From assembly GCA_905250115.1 (NCBI GenBank), contig CAJNOI010000046.1, positions 62,001-126,000 on the forward strand: 64,000 bases of DNA. The letters run 5' to 3'. The position numbers and the translations under genes are program-made. The notes beneath the pieces are model-generated. The model did not search any database, was not told where the DNA came from, and saw nothing but the letters and a program-made list of their open reading frames with translations. This stretch comes from Adineta steineri (lineage: Eukaryota; Rotifera; Eurotatoria; Adinetida; Adinetidae). Of this stretch, positions 63,784 through 64,000 are shown one piece after another (positions within the stretch are counted from its first letter, which is position 1; the number at the start of each line of letters is the position of its first letter).

Positions 63784-64000
63784 CTGAAATAAAAAAAAAG
63801 AGTGTGTTAAATATTGTTGAAATGTATAGGAAAGAAAGTGTTATTTATAATGAGTTCTCCTTCGAAAACTCGTCTCTTATATAAATGTATTTATTTGTGG
63901 TCGCATTCAATAAAATACAAATCTATGTCATGTGAATGCATATATGCATTTTGTTATGTGAACTAGCTTGATTACTTCTTGCACTGGTTATTATGCAATG
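63784..64000 (-). other. Intron of the UNC-89-like gene running out of the window
   Basis: The AG acceptor of the first visible exon is at 63784-63785 (minus strand). To its right the sequence is AT-rich with no recognisable exon before the window end, so the upstream part of the gene is not visible here. Confidence 0.6.

Overview
The window is animal nuclear DNA. It is AT-rich, with short introns (mostly 45-90 bp, GT..AG), exons that join in phase, and metazoan families such as cadherin, UNC-89/obscurin, SLC22, M1 aminopeptidase and a 7-TM receptor. The compact introns, the AT-rich codon choice and a rapidly evolving single-exon receptor remind me of bdelloid rotifers, but that is inference; no marker gene in the window settles it. 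I built each multi-exon model by reading GT/AG sites and checking reading phase across every junction.

Layout. (1) 785-1381 (-): an intronless, unrecognised 198-residue protein. (2) 3849-6733 (-): a 15-exon, 679-residue OTU-domain protein of the otu/OTUD4 type, with Ser for the catalytic Cys, Gln for the catalytic His, and a Pro/Gln/Asn/Ser-rich tail. (3) 7649-28468 (-): a 26-exon, 2658-residue atypical cadherin with signal peptide, many divergent cadherin repeats, EGF modules, one membrane segment and a cytoplasmic tail of about 930 residues. (4) 18165-28016 (+): a 15-exon, 2778-residue type II membrane protein with three complete M1 aminopeptidase units in tandem. It lies wholly inside the 11.2-kb second intron of the cadherin gene, on the other strand. 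(5) 30779-30950 (-): two small plausible exons that I cannot attach to a gene. (6) 32973-35373 (-): an 11-exon SLC22-type organic ion transporter of 580 residues. (7) 37912-37991 (+): tRNA-Leu(CAG) in a gene-poor stretch. (8) 39809 to beyond about 63783 (-): the 3' part (34 exons, 6690 residues here) of an UNC-89/obscurin-type giant muscle protein. It has long Ig arrays, an eight-copy 555-bp two-Ig super-repeat, FN3, kinase 1, a linker, Ig, FN3 and kinase 2. (9) 54329-55303 (+): a single-exon 7-TM receptor nested antisense in an intron of gene 8.

The genes do not form one pathway. What links them is architecture: two opposite-strand genes sit inside introns of giant structural genes, and several encoded domains look enzymatically degenerate (the OTU domain and both UNC-89 kinases), while all three aminopeptidase zinc sites look intact. 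Small GC-richer islands in introns (20575-20820, 52808-52900, 55935-56065) look like short dispersed elements.
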